From: Poteriospumella lacustris
Taxonomy: Eukaryota > Sar > Chrysophyceae > Chromulinales > Dinobryaceae
DNA: 44,072 nucleotides
Direction: 5' to 3'
Assembly: GCA_008000375.1 (NCBI GenBank)
Contig: SMOI01000270.1
Coordinates: forward strand, 1 to 44,072
Part shown: piece by piece, positions 1 to 10,079 of the stretch
How positions within the stretch are numbered: position 1 is the first letter of the stretch
Layout: every line of letters starts with the position of its first letter
Position numbers and translations under genes: made by a program
The notes under the pieces: model-generated
The model's input: only the letters and a program-made list of their open reading frames with translations
The model's database searches: none
What the model was told of the DNA's origin: nothing

Positions 1-516
1 ACCTGTTTGGAGTTGGTTGTACACCTTCAATTTCTCGTCAACTGCAGGAACTCCGGACATTTTGAACTACTTTTTTTCTTTTGTTTGCACTCTAACTATC
101 CTTCAACAAGGAACTTGAACAATGATTCACAACGTGACCCACTTCAAAAGGAGATTGTCGCTTTCATTGATCATTCGAGACGAACGAGTCGCTCTGGAGC
201 GGTCGGGTGGTGTGAATTCGAATCACTTCACCGACGGATGGTCCAGTTTGGTGGTCTGGCCTGTGGAAGCCTTCTGCGAAGTGACCCCACACATCGAGCC
301 GTTTCAAAATTGGGCAAGGTCGTTTCATTTCTTCCTCCCGTCGTCGGTGTTCGAATACCAAATGGAAACTAATCTTCGAACGATTAGAAAACATTACCGA
401 ACGCGACCAAACAAACCTCCACTTTGCCGATACGTCTCGCAAATCCATATTCAGCAAGGCACAACATCAACTGCTCAACCTGTCCTTTCCTTTCAACGAC
501 CGGAACAACGAGAACG
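1..516. other. Upstream region of the calpain-like gene
   Basis: No gene is assigned with confidence. Two overlapping open frames run through it on the plus strand. One starts at ATG 122 and stops at 520, overlapping the calpain-like start codon. The other is open from the left edge to 372 without a convincing ATG. Either could be 5' leader or an unrecognised upstream exon. I recognise no domain in either. Confidence 0.4.
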
Positions 517-3193
517 ATGACCAATGTCATGGATCAATCGCTGTGTCCCGGATACTATTTTGACTATCCTGATGACGAAACTGCGAAACAGCGCGAATTA
601 GAACTCATCGAAAACTATACTGCGGGTTTTCTTGACGACATTTTCCCTCCCAATGCACGCAGTTTGTATCTGGACCCGTTGAATCCACCGAAAGGGGCAT
701 TGCCGAACGAGAGCATTCGTTGGTTTAGCATAAGCGAAGGTGGTCTTCTCAATTGCGACAATCCTATTTTATTCAAAGAAGACGCCGGATCGGCCAACAT
801 TCTCCAGGGCGCTCTGGGCAACAACTATTTCATCAACGCGTTGTCGCTGCTGGCGTGCGCACCCAAGTTTATCAATCGATTGATCGTCTCGAGCAAGTAC
901 GCCAGCCGTGGCTTGTACACGTTCAAATTCTACAAAAGTGGCAAATGGCGGTACGTGCACGTCGACGACAACGTCCCCTGTCGTCAGAGTGGGAAGGTCC
1001 ATTTCTGTCGCAACGCCAATCCCAACGAAACGTTCGCCATGCTCCTCGAAAAGGCCTATGCGAAACTACATGGTTGTTATGAAGCCTTGTCGTATGGCCT
1101 GGTAGAACATGCATTGATGGATTTAACCCCCGCAGCGGGGATACAAAGTTTGAAATTGGAAGAAGTGCCCCGGCCGCGTCTCTGTGATGAGGCGTGGGAC
1201 GCGATGGAAGCCTGTATCAGCAAAGGCGCCCTGATCGGGTGCGCTCGTTTTGTACAAGACCCGGCCTCGGAGAATCCGGCCATTCGACAGGGTATTGATG
1301 TAGGCGTGATGTATCAAGTGGTGGATATCTGTATCACGTCCGCCGAGCCGACGGAAGATTACGATGCGTTGACGGTGGGCATGGTTTGTGTCCGCAATTT
1401 GAAGTCGACGACGGGTCGATTCCATGGACGATGGAGCTTTGGTCACAAGTTGTGGCTCGATTACAAAGAAATTGCGTTGGATTTACGTCATCGAACACGG
1501 GAGATTCAGCACAAGCGGGGCATCGGTGACCATCCCGATGAAATGCCGCAGGAAGCCCGGTTGGATACCCGTTATCTCAGTGCGGTACAACCGTTGGAAA
1601 TGGGTGGGGATGAGCTGGACAACGAAGATGAAGCGGATACCATCGATGGTGGCTATCAAGAACGTCGGTTGCCGTTCAAGGTGAGTTGAGTGTCCATACT
1701 GCTCCATGAGTGATTGATCGTTGTCATGGTGCGACGTGTTTGTGTAGATGGTGCAACCGATGGCCGATGATCTGCACTGGATCCAAATCGAAGACTTCGT
1801 GGACATTTTCAGTCGCATCTTCGTTGTGAACGACTTGGGCTTTGAGAAGAAGTTTACGACGAAACGATTCGTCTCGAAATGGTTACCGGGTGATTATCTG
1901 GTCGGTTCTGGTGGTCCACCGATTGTGATTGAACGACACGAGCTACCACCAGAGGAAGGAGACGACCAAATGATGCCGGATGTCGGTCTACAGTCCCAAT
2001 CGCTCTTGTCGTCGTCGTTGGCGCCATCCGATGTGTCTCCCGGTCCCGCCACGAGTAGCCCACCGAAGGGGTTGCCACCACCGGCGTCGTTGTCGGTACC
2101 GAGGCCGGTTCGGTATCAGAAAGTCGCGTTTCTGAGTGAAAGCTTCACCGACAACCCGATGTATCCGTTTACGGTCGCTGAACCTGCCCGCGCGGTGATC
2201 ACGATGTATCAATTGGATCAACGGTGGAACGTCGGTCGCTTGGGGGATGACCCCACGGCGATGCCGATTCATCGGTTCATCCCACGTCAAGAACGCCTGG
2301 AATCCGTGATGCAATACCCCGTGGGCATCGCCTTTGTCCTCGTGCGCTTGTCCGGCATGAAAGTGCGCCTCACCGACTTCAAACTGCGTAAAATCGCCTA
2401 CGCGACGAAACGTTTGGTCTTTGCCCCGTCGAACAGCGTCTACGTCGATTTGTTTCCTGGACGCTATGCGATCATTCCGTATACCCATTGTATTCTCGAT
2501 CGTGCGATGGATTATGCGCTGCATGTCCAGTACCTGGGGAGTCAATTGGAATTCGAAGTGGAAGATCCCATTGTACAACGATTGCAAGATCGGGAAGCCT
2601 CCGAAGATGGCGTGGACGAAGAGAACGAACCGGACGACAACGATTTGTTGCAAGTGACGAACGAAGATAACGACGATGTGTCGATTTTGTCGTATGATCG
2701 TGTGCTCGGTGGGGACGAAGACGGTGGTGGTGATGGGCCCGGCGAGGACGACCATGACACGGGGCCTGTCTTACGGCCCAGTGATATGCGTCAACAGGCG
2801 AATGGTCAGAAGGTATTGCTCCCATCGGGAGGGGATGACACCTCGTTGGCGTCGTCGTCCCAACGAGGTGGCGGAGGTGGGGGAGGAGGAGGACGCCCCG
2901 CGGTGCACCATGTTCGCATGGTACCGTTGCCTCGGTTGCTACGTATTCATCCGTGGGAATACCACGAAGAAGTCGACGAGTTGGCGATGATGCACATGTA
3001 CGGGGAGGTCGGCAACATGATGAAATACCTGCGCAGTTTGCGTGGTGAAATCCGGAAGCTCAACGGTACGATCCGCGCGTTGACCATGACCGACCGCGGG
3101 CAGAACATTATGATCAACAACAGCAACAACAACAACAACCCGACACCGATGCGACCAGGTCTAGGCGATGGGCACATCTTGCCGCCCCTGTAA
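517..3193 (+). CDS. Calpain-like protein, catalytically degenerate (CysPc plus C2-like domain)
   Basis: Two exons, 517-1680 and 1748-3193, joined in phase 0 by a 67-nt GT-AG intron, give 869 residues. Residues about 85-400 follow the calpain protease fold: the QGALG segment, the RNL turn and the HGRWS segment line up with the family. About residues 420-680 resemble the calpain C2-like domain III. An acidic and Gly-rich linker and a short helical C-terminus with an Asn run follow. The catalytic site is lost: where calpains have GDCWF this protein has GNNYF (Asn103 for Cys), and where they have GHAY it has GVMY (Val264 for His). Asn294 is kept. Known family members of this sort act as non-proteolytic scaffolds; that role here is inference. 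ATG 517 was chosen as the first in-frame ATG; the open frame extends upstream only to a TTG at 424. Confidence 0.85.
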
Positions 3194-3240
3194 TGCTGTT
3201 GTAATGCTGTTGTAATGCTGTGTACTGGTGTGTACTGGTG
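3190..3240 (+). repeat. Short tandem repeats across the calpain-like stop codon
   Basis: Three copies of an 11-nt unit (GTAATGCTGTT, the last imperfect) are followed by two copies of TGTACTGGTG. The first unit contains the TAA stop codon, so later copies duplicate the stop context. Confidence 0.8.
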
Positions 3241-3358
3241 TAATGGCTAAACACGGACAACTACTCTGACACGTTGACAATGGTTACAGTACGTAGCCCC
3301 AGAACTATAGGCGTCTTCTGTCACATAGAAACCGCATCCGCCTCCGCCTCCGCCTCCT

Positions 3359-3997
3359 CTATTCAGCAAACTCGTCGTTTTCAAAGCGTCCCTCGATGAG
3401 GGTCCCACAGGACAGCGTGTACTTGCCCGTGCCATGCATCTTGTCGTCTTTCCACTCCCCTTCGTAGACAATACCATCGCCCCAGTTCTTTATACCCCAG
3501 CCCTCTTGTAGATTATGCTTCCATTCGCCTTCGTACATGGCATTGTCAGCGGCGTATATCATGGTGCCTCGTCCGTGTCGGTAGCCATGCAGAAACGAGC
3601 CTTCGTAGTGGTCCCCGTTCGTGTACGTGAATTTCCCTTCGCCGTCGCCAATCTCACTGTATATGCGCAATATGTCTTCGTTTAATTCTAAGTTTTGCTT
3701 CTCCAGCAAAGCGCGCAACTGCTCTCGTTGTAGTTCTTTTGCCTTGTGCTTCAATTCAATCTTCTCGATCCAAGCGTCGTAGTTCCGAGGGTTGCACACG
3801 GGACAGTAGCCTTCATCTCTTGTCCCCGTATCACTCCATCCATGACCATCAATGTAAACAGGATATGTGTTGCCTTCCCGATGCGGCCGAAGGTCACTAC
3901 ACGGACAACAGTGGGGGGTTGTCGATGGGAAGCAAAAATGACCGCATTGCTTCTGTTGCCTTTCCAAATGGAACTTTTGCGACGAAGTGGTCGACAT
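3359..3997 (-). CDS. MORN-repeat protein with an N-terminal Cys/His-rich segment
   Basis: Single exon of 212 residues. The ATG at 3997 is preferred over the upstream in-frame GTG at 4021. The C-terminal third carries about four MORN repeats of the form YEGxWKxxxxxGxG (for example YEGSFLHGYRHGRG and YEGEWKDDKMHGTG). A charged helix of about 40 residues lies between these and the N-terminus. The N-terminal half has clustered cysteines and histidines (CGHFC, HCCPC, CPVC), which may form a zinc site. MORN proteins commonly bind membranes or organise the cytoskeleton; the specific role is unknown. It is divergent from the SNARE gene across about 500 bp and convergent with the calpain-like gene. 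Confidence 0.8.
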   Translation of the reverse strand: MSTTSSQKFHLERQQKQCGHFCFPSTTPHCCPCSDLRPHREGNTYPVYIDGHGWSDTGTRDEGYCPVCNPRNYDAWIEKIELKHKAKELQREQLRALLEKQNLELNEDILRIYSEIGDGEGKFTYTNGDHYEGSFLHGYRHGRGTMIYAADNAMYEGEWKHNLQEGWGIKNWGDGIVYEGEWKDDKMHGTGKYTLSCGTLIEGRFENDEFAE

Positions 3998-4492
3998 CTT
4001 GACGTCTCCCAGCCCAAACACAAGGAACAGTACCTTGAACTACTACGACTGTGTTGTGTTATGCGTGAGTGAGTGAGACAAAAGCAGTCGATAGGTCGTC
4101 CACTTGACCAAGTGAACACTCCAACCAAAGTCGGCTGCTGGGCGTGCGCAGTGCGACGAGATGACGATTATAGTACATTAACGTCCTGCAGCAATATCCA
4201 CTTTCAACCGCTGAATACACTAGAGGATATGGACGTATCATGTACATGGATTCGTCGTTGTTCACAGCAGCTGCCGGCGGGCAGAGTCTCCACCACTCTA
4301 CGAACCTGGTTCGTGAGATTAATAAATACAACAAAGGATCTGGAAAACAAATCACACTAATTTGATCGGATACGTTGCCGTTGTTGAGGAGCGTGTAGTT
4401 TTTGATCGCAAGGAAAAGCGGTGACCTCGTAGATAGCCTCGCCCAGAGTGAATTTTTGTTCCCCACCATCACCGTTGGTCGAAAAATAAATC
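3998..4492. other. Divergent intergenic region, MORN gene and SNARE gene
   Basis: About 500 bp between two divergent start codons, presumably holding both promoters. I see no convincing coding exon or RNA gene here, and no clear TATA element. Confidence 0.5.
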
Positions 4493-5600
4493 ATGGCAGC
4501 AGAGTGGTCATCTCAATATGAATTTTTGAAGAAGCGCTTACAAAGCTTACGTCTACAACGCATTGAATATTCGAGTGATGAAGTACGTGGTGGTGGTGAT
4601 CGACCTAGTGGGTGTATTCGTCCGCCGTCTGACGGACTATGGCGTTGTTTGTGTTGCTTTCTTTGCAGGTGCGAACGTTGAATTCGACGCTGAACAACTT
4701 GGAGAATCAATTGCGGTTGATGAGTGAGTCACCGAATCGATATGATTTGTAAGTTGTGGGTCGTTTTGGAATGTGATCGGCTCTTGCCCCCCAAACATAA
4801 TGCGTGACTCGTTTTTTGTCCATCAACAATAGGGTTCCTAGCGAAGTGGCTCGACGGCAATTGGTCCTGGACTACTTGAAAAAGCAAATGGTAACGTGAC
4901 TTGTTGAGACGTGTGTGCCGCCCCATCCGATGAGGAGTAACGAGGCGGATGCTGTTGTGTGTGGATGATGCGCTCCAGGCGGACGTGAAGACGATGAACT
5001 CTTCCACGACCAGAAGCAACTTCACGGGCATTACTGGCGGCAATGGTAACGGATCTAGTAGCAGTGGATATGTGTCTCCTTCGCCGAAATCGTACGTTCC
5101 TATGCTTCTCTCGCGTATCGCCGTTGGTTGCATCTCCTGACTGGCACACCCCCTCCCCCACGGTGCACTTGATGTCATTTGCAGGGAATTCAATCCGATG
5201 AATACTACCGATCGAGGCTTGGTACAGCGTCAAAAGGAAGTCATGAAGTTGCAAGACGACATGATCATGGAGATTGAGACCGGATTGACGAGTTTACATG
5301 GCAAGGTACAAGCACGATCTCTGATTGATTCGCACGTGACCACTGTATTTGACTGTTTATGGTTTGTTCTATTCATTTATAATAATGCAGGCGCTTGCAA
5401 TCAATGAAGAAACGAAAATCCACACGCGGCTGTTGGATGACTTGGATACGAACGTGGACATTGCCACGGCGGCGTTGCAAGCGGAAGCGAAACATGCCCA
5501 CGAGATCAAAGAGAAAGCGCAAGTCTGTTACATGTACATTTGCATTGCCGTCGAGGTCATCGTCTTGGTCTTGTTGATCATTTTGACCGTCGCCGGATAA
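4493..5600 (+). CDS. Qc-SNARE, SYP5/syntaxin-8-like
   Basis: Six exons: 4493-4582, 4669-4748, 4833-4890, 4979-5091, 5185-5305, 5391-5600. All introns are GT-AG and 84-93 nt, giving 223 residues. The order is an N-terminal helical region, a Gly/Ser linker (exon 4), a SNARE helix beginning at LVQRQKEVMKLQDD, and a C-terminal membrane anchor (about residues 202-221) with only a Gly behind it, so it is tail-anchored. The core ALAINEETKIHTRLLDDLD closely resembles the plant SYP5 signature. SYP5 and syntaxin 8 act in fusion at late endosomes and the vacuole or lysosome. The choice between the two is not settled. Exon phases all agree, which makes the model strong. Confidence 0.88.
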
Positions 5601-5735
5601 TCGTCGCCCTTGGTATCGCTGGTATGGCTCGCTCGCTAGCTTGTGTGTGTGAGCCATGGGGGTTGCCCTTGCTGTGTGTGTGCGGGTGTACTGTACCTCG
5701 GTGTCACTCACCTGTGCGTTTGGCTGCTGCCCGTT

Positions 5736-5770
5736 GCTTCGCTTCGCTTCGCTTCGCTTTGCTTTGCTTT
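5736..5770 (+). repeat. Pentamer microsatellite (GCTTC)4(GCTTT)3
   Basis: Seven pentamers in register, four GCTTC then three GCTTT, in the 3' flank of the SNARE gene. The clean switch of unit suggests a point change spread by slippage. Confidence 0.85.
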
Positions 5771-6673
5771 GTAGTCTGCTGCTTCTTCCTTCTCCCTTCT
5801 TCTTCTTTCTTCCTCCCTTCTCTCCCTCTGTAGTCGTTGGTAGTGTAGCGTTATCGTGAGTGTTTTAGGAGTACGATACCGAATGAAATGATAACGATAA
5901 CGACAAGTGTCTCTGGCGGGAGTTTTATCTCGTTAAGTAGGTTTCATTTAAAAGTTTTTATTGGGTTTTTTTTTGGTACGTGGAGAACGTAGAATAAGCG
6001 AAAACAGACCGAAAACAAATGAATGGCGTGGCAGAGTAGCAGGTGAAGGTGGATTGGAGAAAGAGGCGCTTCGTGGCGCTTTGGAGTGGGGAAGGGCGGG
6101 CGGGGCCACACACGGGTGGGTTGGGTACCCAGCCATAGGCCAAGCGAGGGCAGCGTAGTTGTGTTTTTGAGAATGTGTGTCCAGCCAGGGTCACACGCGG
6201 CGGGTGACGAACAGGTCACAAACAAAGGAATCCATCTACACCAACCGAGTGTGTGTGTGTTAGTGTGTCATGAGACAACCATAGCCGGGTACAGAGGACC
6301 ACGGCGACCGAACGAGATCTGCAAGTACATATAGATAGGTAAACGACTGATGCGGTGTGGTGGAGAGGCGTCTAATTGGACACATGCCAAGGCCATGTAC
6401 AATGCGAAAGCGGACGAGAGGTCAACCACCGCCACGATCGGCTGTCTGCCACCCGCACGAGCTGCGGCAGCCGCAGCCGAAAGCGACCGTAAGTGAAGAA
6501 ACTCGCCGTTTGGCCAAAAGGAAAAAAAGAAGAAACAAAAAAGAAACGAAAAAAAGCGATGGAAGAACGCATCCAATGCGAAAGGAAACAACAGTTCCGA
6601 CGAAGGTAGAGTGTGCGGTGGACGAGGAGCCGAGCAGACCGTCCGCCTGTTTCGTTTCGTTGTTTCTTCTTCT

Positions 6674-6694
6674 CTTTCTTTCTTTCTTTCTTTC
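6674..6694 (+). repeat. CTTT microsatellite
   Basis: About five CTTT units in the convergent gap between the SNARE and luciferase-domain genes. Confidence 0.75.
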
Positions 6695-7181
6695 GTTCCG
6701 TTCTTTCTCCCTGATCAAAACGCAACGATCTGCAGTGAGCAAAATTGTGCGGTTTGGGAGGGTGGGGGGTACTGGTGATCGTCGTGTGTGCACGGTGCCC
6801 GAATACTCCAAAGGTGCAGACGCGGGGGGAGGAGGGAGGTCGACAAAAAAGCCGCAAAACAAAAAATAGAAATAAACTTTAGAACGCGAGGGACGCGGAA
6901 GAGTTGCTATGGAGTTTAGTTTGGGGGGGTGGGGGAAATATGGGGCTGCGAACGATGACCTGAATAGGGAAAGTGTAACGCTTTTATTTTTAATGATGGT
7001 CAATGCCCGTCGACAAGGCGTGGGGGACTTTTTCTCTTGTTTTTCATTGTTTTGTTTTTTTGTTTTTGTGGGGCGTTTTCTCTTGTTTTTTCTTGTTTTG
7101 TTTTTTTAAGTTGTATATTCACCCTTCGCAGCCATAGAATATGCATACGTCGTACGTCGACACGTCGAAAATCTTGCTTGT

Positions 7182-8108
7182 TTAATTGCAAGACGAAAAG
7201 ACCCATTCGTACGACTTGCGCACCAGGGACCAGATCGCTTCCAATTCTGCTTCACTGCGTGGACCGTAGAAGAGCAAGGTGGTCTCGGGAATCACGTTGC
7301 CAGTGATGGGATGGTATCTTCCAGCAAAAGGATGCTGTTCGCCCAAACCAGCAGCGATGCATGCATCAAAGTCAGCGGGAGGAAGAACGATGTGACCGCC
7401 AACACGCAAGGACTCAGCATTGGCTGCACCGTTAGGTCCCACAGCCGGAGAGCGACCACGCTCCTGCATAGCCTCCAAAGTCTCGAAGAGAGGTTGAATA
7501 CGCACGTGTCCGAACTCATTGCGAACCACAAAACGAGACGATGGCGCAGACGCAGTACCCGCACCAGAATTCAACAGCGACTGGCTCGAAACATCACGTT
7601 CCAAGGTCGACACAGCCGAAGACGTCGTCGCATTGCTCACACTGCGAACACCACGAGCGAAGTGCGGCGGACTACGCAAGGAAGAGAACGTGACCTCGCC
7701 GTACTCGCTGACGGATTCCGAATCATCTGCATTGTCAAGATCGTCGTCGAGGTTGTCTTGCTGCTCGTTTGTCGGCGAGGTGGTCGTCGACAAAGCGGAG
7801 GAGGCGATGGACGACACCTCAATCGACCAAGGGCCAGGGAGCGAGATCATGTCACCAACAGCAGTGATGTACGGAACCTTGGCCACGGACACGTGAGGAA
7901 GACTTTCCACTCGGCTCAACAGTTCCTGTAAAGAGTAACAAGTTCAATGAATCAAACGGATGTTACACATGATGAAGGCGTTGGCAAGACTTACCAGGCG
8001 CAAGGTGAGAAGCTTCTCAACGTCCTTCAACTCAAGACCCTTCTTAGGGCGCTGAAGAGAAGGCTTTTGGGGGGAAGATTTGCTTGTAGAATTAAATGCG
8101 AACTTCAT
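7182..8108 (-). CDS. Luciferase-domain (DUF5519-like) protein
   Basis: Two exons on the minus strand, 8108-7995 (38 codons) and 7925-7182, separated by a 69-nt GT-AG intron in phase 0, give 285 residues. The C-terminal 110 residues resemble the so-called luciferase domain found in bacteria, fungi and algae: GGHIVLPPADFDACI, then GLGEQHPFAG, then LLFYGPRSEAELEAIWSLV. The family pattern is a Ser-Pro-Ala-Asp turn, a GWGERHPL segment and a YAPRNEEEL helix start. The domain's biochemical activity is not established despite its name. The N-terminus is basic (KSSPQKPSLQRPKK) and the middle is an acidic Ser-rich linker. There is no clear signal peptide. The ATG-containing first exon fits splicing consensus well. 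Confidence 0.7.
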
Positions 8109-8624
8109 TTTTGGAGATGGGGCGTTTAATATTCAGCAAAATTAAATGTGATGGGATTGGTGTTCTTCGTCAAGATAGAAGGCGAAACGACGCGGTGACT
8201 GGTAAGACCTTCTCTCATTAGGATCACAAAAAACGATTGTGACCGGTTTAACAACAGAAGTGATATTGGAGCGCTAAAGCACTGAGAGTGAATCTGGCGA
8301 ATCAACAAGGATAAGCTGTTTCAAGGAAATTTTAGCAGTTGTAGGGGGTAAAAAGGGAATAGACTCGAAATGCAGTGTCGAGTATATTCACTTTGTTGTA
8401 TTTGCTAGGATTAGCAAAAGGTAGTTTTATTTGGAATGTGAATATCAGGGTCAACAAATCCTCGTGTCAAAGAGGCGATAAGAAGGCTCCTAAATTTCTC
8501 GAAGAGGAACCCCGGGCGAGACACAACGCAACATGCAAAATTCACCAGCCAAAATTCCAAATCAGAAGTTGATGATTCCCACTGTACTGCGTTTATATAT
8601 GTTCTCACTTCCCAGCCACCATCC
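8109..8624. other. Intergenic region between luciferase-domain gene and tRNA-Gly
   Basis: About 515 bp holding the promoter of the minus-strand gene and the upstream flank of the tRNA gene. Short open frames exist, but none has family features or consistent splice sites. Confidence 0.5.
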
Positions 8625-8695
8625 GCGTCAATGGTGTAGTGGTAACATGGAACCCTTCCAAGGTTCAGCTGGGGGTTCGATTCCCTCTTGACGCA
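8625..8695 (+). tRNA. tRNA-Gly (anticodon TCC)
   Basis: The 71-nt sequence folds as a cloverleaf. The 7-bp acceptor stem is GCGTCAA with TTGACGC, followed by discriminator A. The anticodon stem is GAACC with GGTTC around loop CTTCCAA, which reads TCC. The T stem is GGGGG with CCCTC around TTCGATT. The internal B box GGTTCGATTCC is intact and there is no intron. A run of six T at 8700-8705 is the expected RNA polymerase III terminator. CCA is not encoded, as usual for eukaryotes. Confidence 0.95.
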
Positions 8696-8699
8696 CTTC

Positions 8700-8705
8700 T
8701 TTTTT
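8700..8705 (+). terminator. Pol III T-run terminator of tRNA-Gly
   Basis: Six consecutive T five bases after the tRNA discriminator base, the standard RNA polymerase III stop signal. Confidence 0.8.
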
Positions 8706-8837
8706 CGTTTCACAGTTTTTGGCGACTCGACTTCTTCGACGTTCTTTTTTCATTGTCAGTCTTTATTGACTATTCATTGTTCATTCATTTTCAATACAAC
8801 TTGTTCTCTTATCTACTGTGATTAAGAGATTGCAATC

Positions 8838-9669
8838 ATGTTATCGAAATCAATAAAGCTTTCGTCTCAGCTTTGCAAAGGACCGAAAAATGTGTTCTCC
8901 TTCACAGAGAGGATGTATTCCTCATCCCCTTGGCATGGAACCACCATTTTATGTGTGAGAAAAGATGGGAAAGTGGTCATGGCAGGTGATGGACAAGTCT
9001 CTCAAGGCGCTTCTATTGTAAAGGGAACGGCTGTAAAAGTTCGCAGAATCGGAATCGAAAATGACGTGCTGGTTGGGTTCGCTGGATCAGTAGCGGACGC
9101 CTTAACGCTGAGAGAACGATTGGAGAAGAAGATTGAAGAGTACCCCGGTCAGCTCCCTAGAGCTTGTGTAGAACTCGCGAAAGATTGGAGATCCGACAAG
9201 TACATGAAAGATTTAGAAGTAAGCTGCCCCACTGCTCTAGAATTTGTGCGCACCTACTGACTTGGTTTCCTTGCACCTTCAGGCAACCTTAGTTGTCGCG
9301 GACAGTAAGAACATCTTTGAAGTGAGTGGAAATGGCGACGTCTTAGACCCTGAGTCCGGCGTTGTTGCGGTCGGCTCCGGTGGCAGCTACGCACTTTGTA
9401 AGTCGCGCTGTTGGTCGAATATTGTGTGCTAAACTTTCTAATTTTTATGAATCTGCATCTATGTAGCGGCTGCACTTGCTCTTTTAGACACACCACTTGA
9501 CGCAGAAGGCATCGTTCGCAAAGCAATGAAAATTGCGGGTGACATTTGCGTGTACACGAATCACAACATCGTTGTGGAGAAGATAGAGCCAACAACTGGT
9601 GCCCCTCCTGCTCAGTCTTCAACATCCGAACCTGCAGCCCCTGAGCCAACAGCTGAAAAAGCTCATTGA
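8838..9669 (+). CDS. hslV: HslV (ClpQ) protease subunit, mitochondrial, copy 1
   Basis: Three exons, 8838-9218, 9283-9397 and 9467-9669, give 232 residues. Introns are 64 and 69 nt. HslV is the threonine peptidase of the HslVU (ClpYQ) ATP-dependent protease. In eukaryotes that keep it, it works in mitochondria with HslU, which is not in this window. The first 34 residues form a basic, Ser-rich presequence ending in WHG; processing would expose Thr35 of TTIL as the catalytic N-terminus. Family segments follow: [37 protein letters not shown] and [11 protein letters not shown]-terminal Pro/Ala-rich tail of about 30 residues is extra relative to bacterial HslV. The tandem copy lies 410 bp downstream. 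Confidence 0.95.
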
Positions 9670-10079
9670 CATTTCTACTGTAAATAATCACCCCCAGCCT
9701 TGTGCTGTCGTTATGTTTTTTCGTCCATGGGAAATGAACGGGCGATAGACACAAACGCGACGGCGAATTGATTGGTGCTCTCGCAGATAGAAGTGTCGCC
9801 TATAGGAGATGTTTATTATCTCTCTGTATGGCGTATTTAGTCGCTTATGTGTTGTATGTTATGTAGTGCGTACTGTACATTCGATGGGACACCCCTTCTC
9901 TGCCTCTGTCGATCCTTCTCCGCTGCTCCCGGTGAAAATCGAAACCGACATTCTTGATTCGGTTCTTTCATTGCAGAACTGACTGAGAGGGGGGCTACAT
10001 TTCAATATTCATTTCCAAAACATTTTCAACAAGGAAGGTCTGCCTCCTCGTCTATCTTTCTATTATTCTTCCTGTTGAT
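9670..10079. other. Spacer between the two hslV copies
   Basis: 410 bp holding the 3' UTR of copy 1 and the promoter and leader of copy 2. Apart from the UGUAAAUA site at its start I see no gene. Confidence 0.6.
9679..9686 (+). promoter_or_regulatory. Candidate PUF (Pumilio/Puf3) element in hslV copy 1 3' UTR
   Basis: TGTAAATA nine nucleotides after the stop codon, an exact match to the UGUANAUA element bound by PUF proteins. Three other mitochondrial-protein genes in the window carry an equivalent site close to their stops. Confidence 0.5.

Larger units (their letters stand above)
5601..7181. other. 1.6 kb convergent intergenic region, simple-sequence rich
   Basis: Lies between the 3' ends of the SNARE and luciferase-domain genes. 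It holds pentamer and CTTT microsatellites, a short GT run near 6250, T-rich and G-rich tracts (for example around 6920 and 7030-7110), and no open frame with recognisable protein features on either strand. I saw no tRNA-like fold. It may consist of long 3' UTRs or contain an unrecognised noncoding RNA. Confidence 0.5.

Noticed and set aside
1988-2755. 255-codon minus-strand frame opposite the calpain-like gene
   Set aside because: No family features; the sense frame has the calpain C2-like domain.
6372-7003. Lys/Arg- and Phe-rich minus-strand frames in the 1.6 kb gap
   Set aside because: Generated by CTTT and AAG simple repeats; no splice or domain support.
8375-8572. 65-codon plus-strand frame before the tRNA
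   Set aside because: Unsupported composition; no family features or splice consistency.
9254-9754. 166-codon minus-strand frame over hslV copy 1 exons 2-3
   Set aside because: Opposite a well-supported gene and interrupted where copy 2 differs; no family match.
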